Assembly: GCF_019977755.1 (NCBI RefSeq)
Contig: NZ_AP025145.1
Span: 1,984,001 to 2,048,000, forward strand
Direction of reading: 5' to 3'
Length of the DNA: 64,000 nucleotides
Source: Vibrio penaeicida
GTDB lineage: Bacteria > Pseudomonadota > Gammaproteobacteria > Enterobacterales > Vibrionaceae
Below, in pieces: positions 62,347 through 64,000 of the stretch (position 1 is the first letter of the stretch; each line of letters begins with the position of its first letter). The notes below the pieces were generated by a model. The model did no database searches. It saw only the letters and a program-made list of their open reading frames with translations, and was not told where the DNA came from. A program made the translations under genes and the position numbers.

Positions 62347-63842
62347 GAAACTAATTTTGCTGGGCCAGGGATCTCAATGAAAAACGTCGTCCCTTGCCCT
62401 TTTTCACTCTCACACCTTATCGAACCGTTTATTCTTGCCAACACATTGAACACAATGGAAAGCCCTAGTCCCGTCCCACCGTTGTTTTTGGCGGTACTGA
62501 AAAATGGGTCGAAAATCTGAGGCAACGTCTCTTCATCTATACCGTTCCCATTATCTTGTACCATGATGGTCACTTTATCTTCTTGATAATCGCCCATACG
62601 TACCACAACTTTTGGGCTTTCAATGTTTTCAAAAGCATGGTTTTTAGCGTTAAGAACTAAGTTCGAAATTGTGTGATATATCGCACCTGAGTCTGTTTCC
62701 ACTTCAATATTTTGAATATTTTCCAAATTAACATCCACACCTTTCATATTTGGGCTGATTGCCAAAATGGTATCTTTGGTTTTGTCTCCGATATTCAAGC
62801 TCTCTATCAATGGCTGCATATTGTCAGATGAAAGCCGTTTAAAACGTTGAATTATTTCGGCGGCGCGATGGAGGTTTTTGATAAGAACTTGTATTGTTTC
62901 AATTGAAGAAGAGACAAAGTCAGTCAGGTGATTTTTGGTCAGTTGACCACTTTCAACACGCTCTCCTAACTTACTTGTGCTGTTTTCTATGAGGGTTGAC
63001 GAAGTAATGCCTATCCCAATGGGAGTGTTAATCTCATGTGCGACACCGGCCACCAGTTTACTCAAAGAAGCCTGCTTCTCTGCCTCAATCAGTTTCCCTT
63101 GTACCGTTTTTAACTTGGAAATATTGTCTTCCAATTCGCTGTTTTTCTCTGTGACCTCTTGAATATGTGCTTTCCGTTCATCAAGCCTTTTCTTTACCAA
63201 ATTCAATACATAAAACAGGATAACTTTTAGAATAACGGCCTCGGTTACCGTGGTGAGAATCACCGCCCAAAATGCCCATTTCGAATCTTCACCCGCTTTA
63301 TCGTATATCACCTCACTGATATCCACGAGGTGGTTATTGTAGGCGGCTACGTCCGCTATTAATTTGTCGTAAGCGTTTTTTGCATCCGTCGTAATGTGCA
63401 TAAACTCCGCAATACGAATGTTGTCGTCGGAATAGTTGATAGTCAGTAACACCGCTTCTTTGTACTCCGCCCAAGATGAACGTATGTCTTCAGTGACAGC
63501 CAGTAACTCTTGATGTGAATTTTGCGCCGCTCGATAGTTTTCTATCGTCACGTTTATCGCTTTTGTCTCTACTTTAATTTTCTCAATGATCTCTGCTTTC
63601 GCATTGCGATTGGGAGCCATTACAAGGTTCATGGTTAGCTGCCTAAGCTCGGCTAAAGGCTGCGTCAATTCCGCGTTGTTTCGACTCACCTGAGCAACAG
63701 AATCATGAACTTGTTTGATGGAGTTATTCACGCCATTCATACTGTAGACGTTATATATCCCTTGCAAAATCAAGACACTGGTTGTTGCCAGAAACAACAC
63801 TAGAATTTTCTTTGATAAGCTGTCTCCCGCAAACGCACCCAT
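62340..63842 (-). CDS. Sensor histidine kinase
   Basis: The 500-residue membrane kinase has a membrane segment (about 12-30), a periplasmic helical domain (31-185), a second segment (about 188-213), a coiled coil, a HisKA-like region with phospho-acceptor His269 (GVAHEINTP), and an HATPase with NLVLNAKNHAFE, QDNGNGIDE and NGGTGLGLSIV. No receiver domain. The response regulator is not in this window. The start lies one base after the stop of the upstream gene cut by the window edge. Confidence 0.93.
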   Translation of the reverse strand: MGAFAGDSLSKKILVLFLATTSVLILQGIYNVYSMNGVNNSIKQVHDSVAQVSRNNAELTQPLAELRQLTMNLVMAPNRNAKAEIIEKIKVETKAINVTIENYRAAQNSHQELLAVTEDIRSSWAEYKEAVLLTINYSDDNIRIAEFMHITTDAKNAYDKLIADVAAYNNHLVDISEVIYDKAGEDSKWAFWAVILTTVTEAVILKVILFYVLNLVKKRLDERKAHIQEVTEKNSELEDNISKLKTVQGKLIEAEKQASLSKLVAGVAHEINTPIGIGITSSTLIENSTSKLGERVESGQLTKNHLTDFVSSSIETIQVLIKNLHRAAEIIQRFKRLSSDNMQPLIESLNIGDKTKDTILAISPNMKGVDVNLENIQNIEVETDSGAIYHTISNLVLNAKNHAFENIESPKVVVRMGDYQEDKVTIMVQDNGNGIDEETLPQIFDPFFSTAKNNGGTGLGLSIVFNVLARINGSIRCESEKGQGTTFFIEIPGPAKLVSH

Positions 63843-63843
63843 A

Positions 63844-64000
63844 TTACTTGCCCTCTGTCGCCGTAATCTCTATCGGGGTTTTGAGTACTTCCGGATACGG
63901 AGTATCGCCTCGAACCGACCAATGAAAATCGCTTACCTGTATTTCCCACAACGGGAAGATAGCGGAGGTTCTTGGTTTAAATACCACTTCCTTGTTAATC
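63844..64000 (-). CDS. C-terminal end of a protein, N-terminus beyond window
   Basis: An open frame enters from the window edge and ends at a TAA (63846-63844), one base before the histidine kinase start. The last 50 residues include IFPLWEIQVSDFHWSVR and end TPIEITATEGK. I do not recognise the family. The tight spacing suggests it is in one operon with the kinase and may encode its periplasmic binding partner or another sensor component. Confidence 0.75.
   Translation of the reverse strand, partial: INKEVVFKPRTSAIFPLWEIQVSDFHWSVRGDTPYPEVLKTPIEITATEGK

Noticed and set aside
1..64000. tRNA, rRNA, insertion sequences, integrases, att sites
   Set aside because: No cloverleaf, transposase-like or recombinase-like sequence was recognised; the AT-rich peptide cluster has no visible mobile-element borders.

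Overview
The window looks like a piece of a Vibrio chromosome (Harveyi/parahaemolyticus-like clade). The basis is a type VI secretion (T6SS) locus whose gene order, as I recall it, resembles the Vibrio T6SS2 type, plus a divergent sigma-54 regulator/glycerol ABC operon and a Gad-type decarboxylase. Species was not determined. Both ends of the window cut through genes.

Region 1 (1-28.9 kb) is a near-complete T6SS. A minus-strand operon runs from tssA (25.4 kb) through hcp, tssB, tssC, a second TssC-like gene, tssE, tssF, tssG and tssH/clpV. It continues through an unusual four-gene insert (ATP-grasp ligase, MFS permease with sensor domains, two periplasmic-binding-like proteins), then FHA, tssJ, tssK, tssL (with a SPOR-like tail), tssM, a short Ser/Thr kinase and a cut-off unknown protein. 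A divergent plus-strand set encodes the spike: VgrG, a DUF6931-like helper and a PAAR tip. Hairpins after hcp and tssC probably set high Hcp and sheath protein levels.

Region 2 (29-40 kb) holds a secreted subtilase with a chitin-binding tail, a free-standing protein resembling its propeptide, and an AcoR-type sigma-54 activator facing a glpSTPQV-type glycerol ABC operon. The intergenic region between activator and operon has a -24/-12 promoter and clustered TGTTCA/TGAACA sites.

Region 3 (40-51.4 kb) is the most interesting part: an AT-rich, all-minus-strand cluster that looks like an undescribed ribosomally made, post-translationally modified secreted peptide system. Four paralogous 61-68 residue precursors have a shared leader and a Ser/Thr/Gly-rich tail ending (S/C)AxGAAGV. 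They are followed by a TcdA/TcdB-like glycosyltransferase, an ABC exporter without a C39 peptidase domain, an HlyD-like adaptor, a membrane GT2, a SelO-like pseudokinase, a small degenerate HlyC-like protein, and a fusion of an HlyC-type acyltransferase with an M3-like zinc peptidase. A membrane-anchored HExxHxxGxxH protease lies just upstream. The closest known logic is class IIb microcins (Ser-rich tail, HlyC-like partner), but the enzyme set differs.

Region 4 (51.7-64 kb) has three tandem small secreted proteins, a small secreted protein on the other strand, a ROK regulator with a 31-bp palindromic operator controlling an Fe3+/sugar-phosphate-type ABC transporter plus a PP2C-like protein, a glutamate decarboxylase-like gene, a TPR-like protein, a sensor histidine kinase and the end of a further gene. 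No tRNA, rRNA, CRISPR array, insertion sequence or integrase was recognised.
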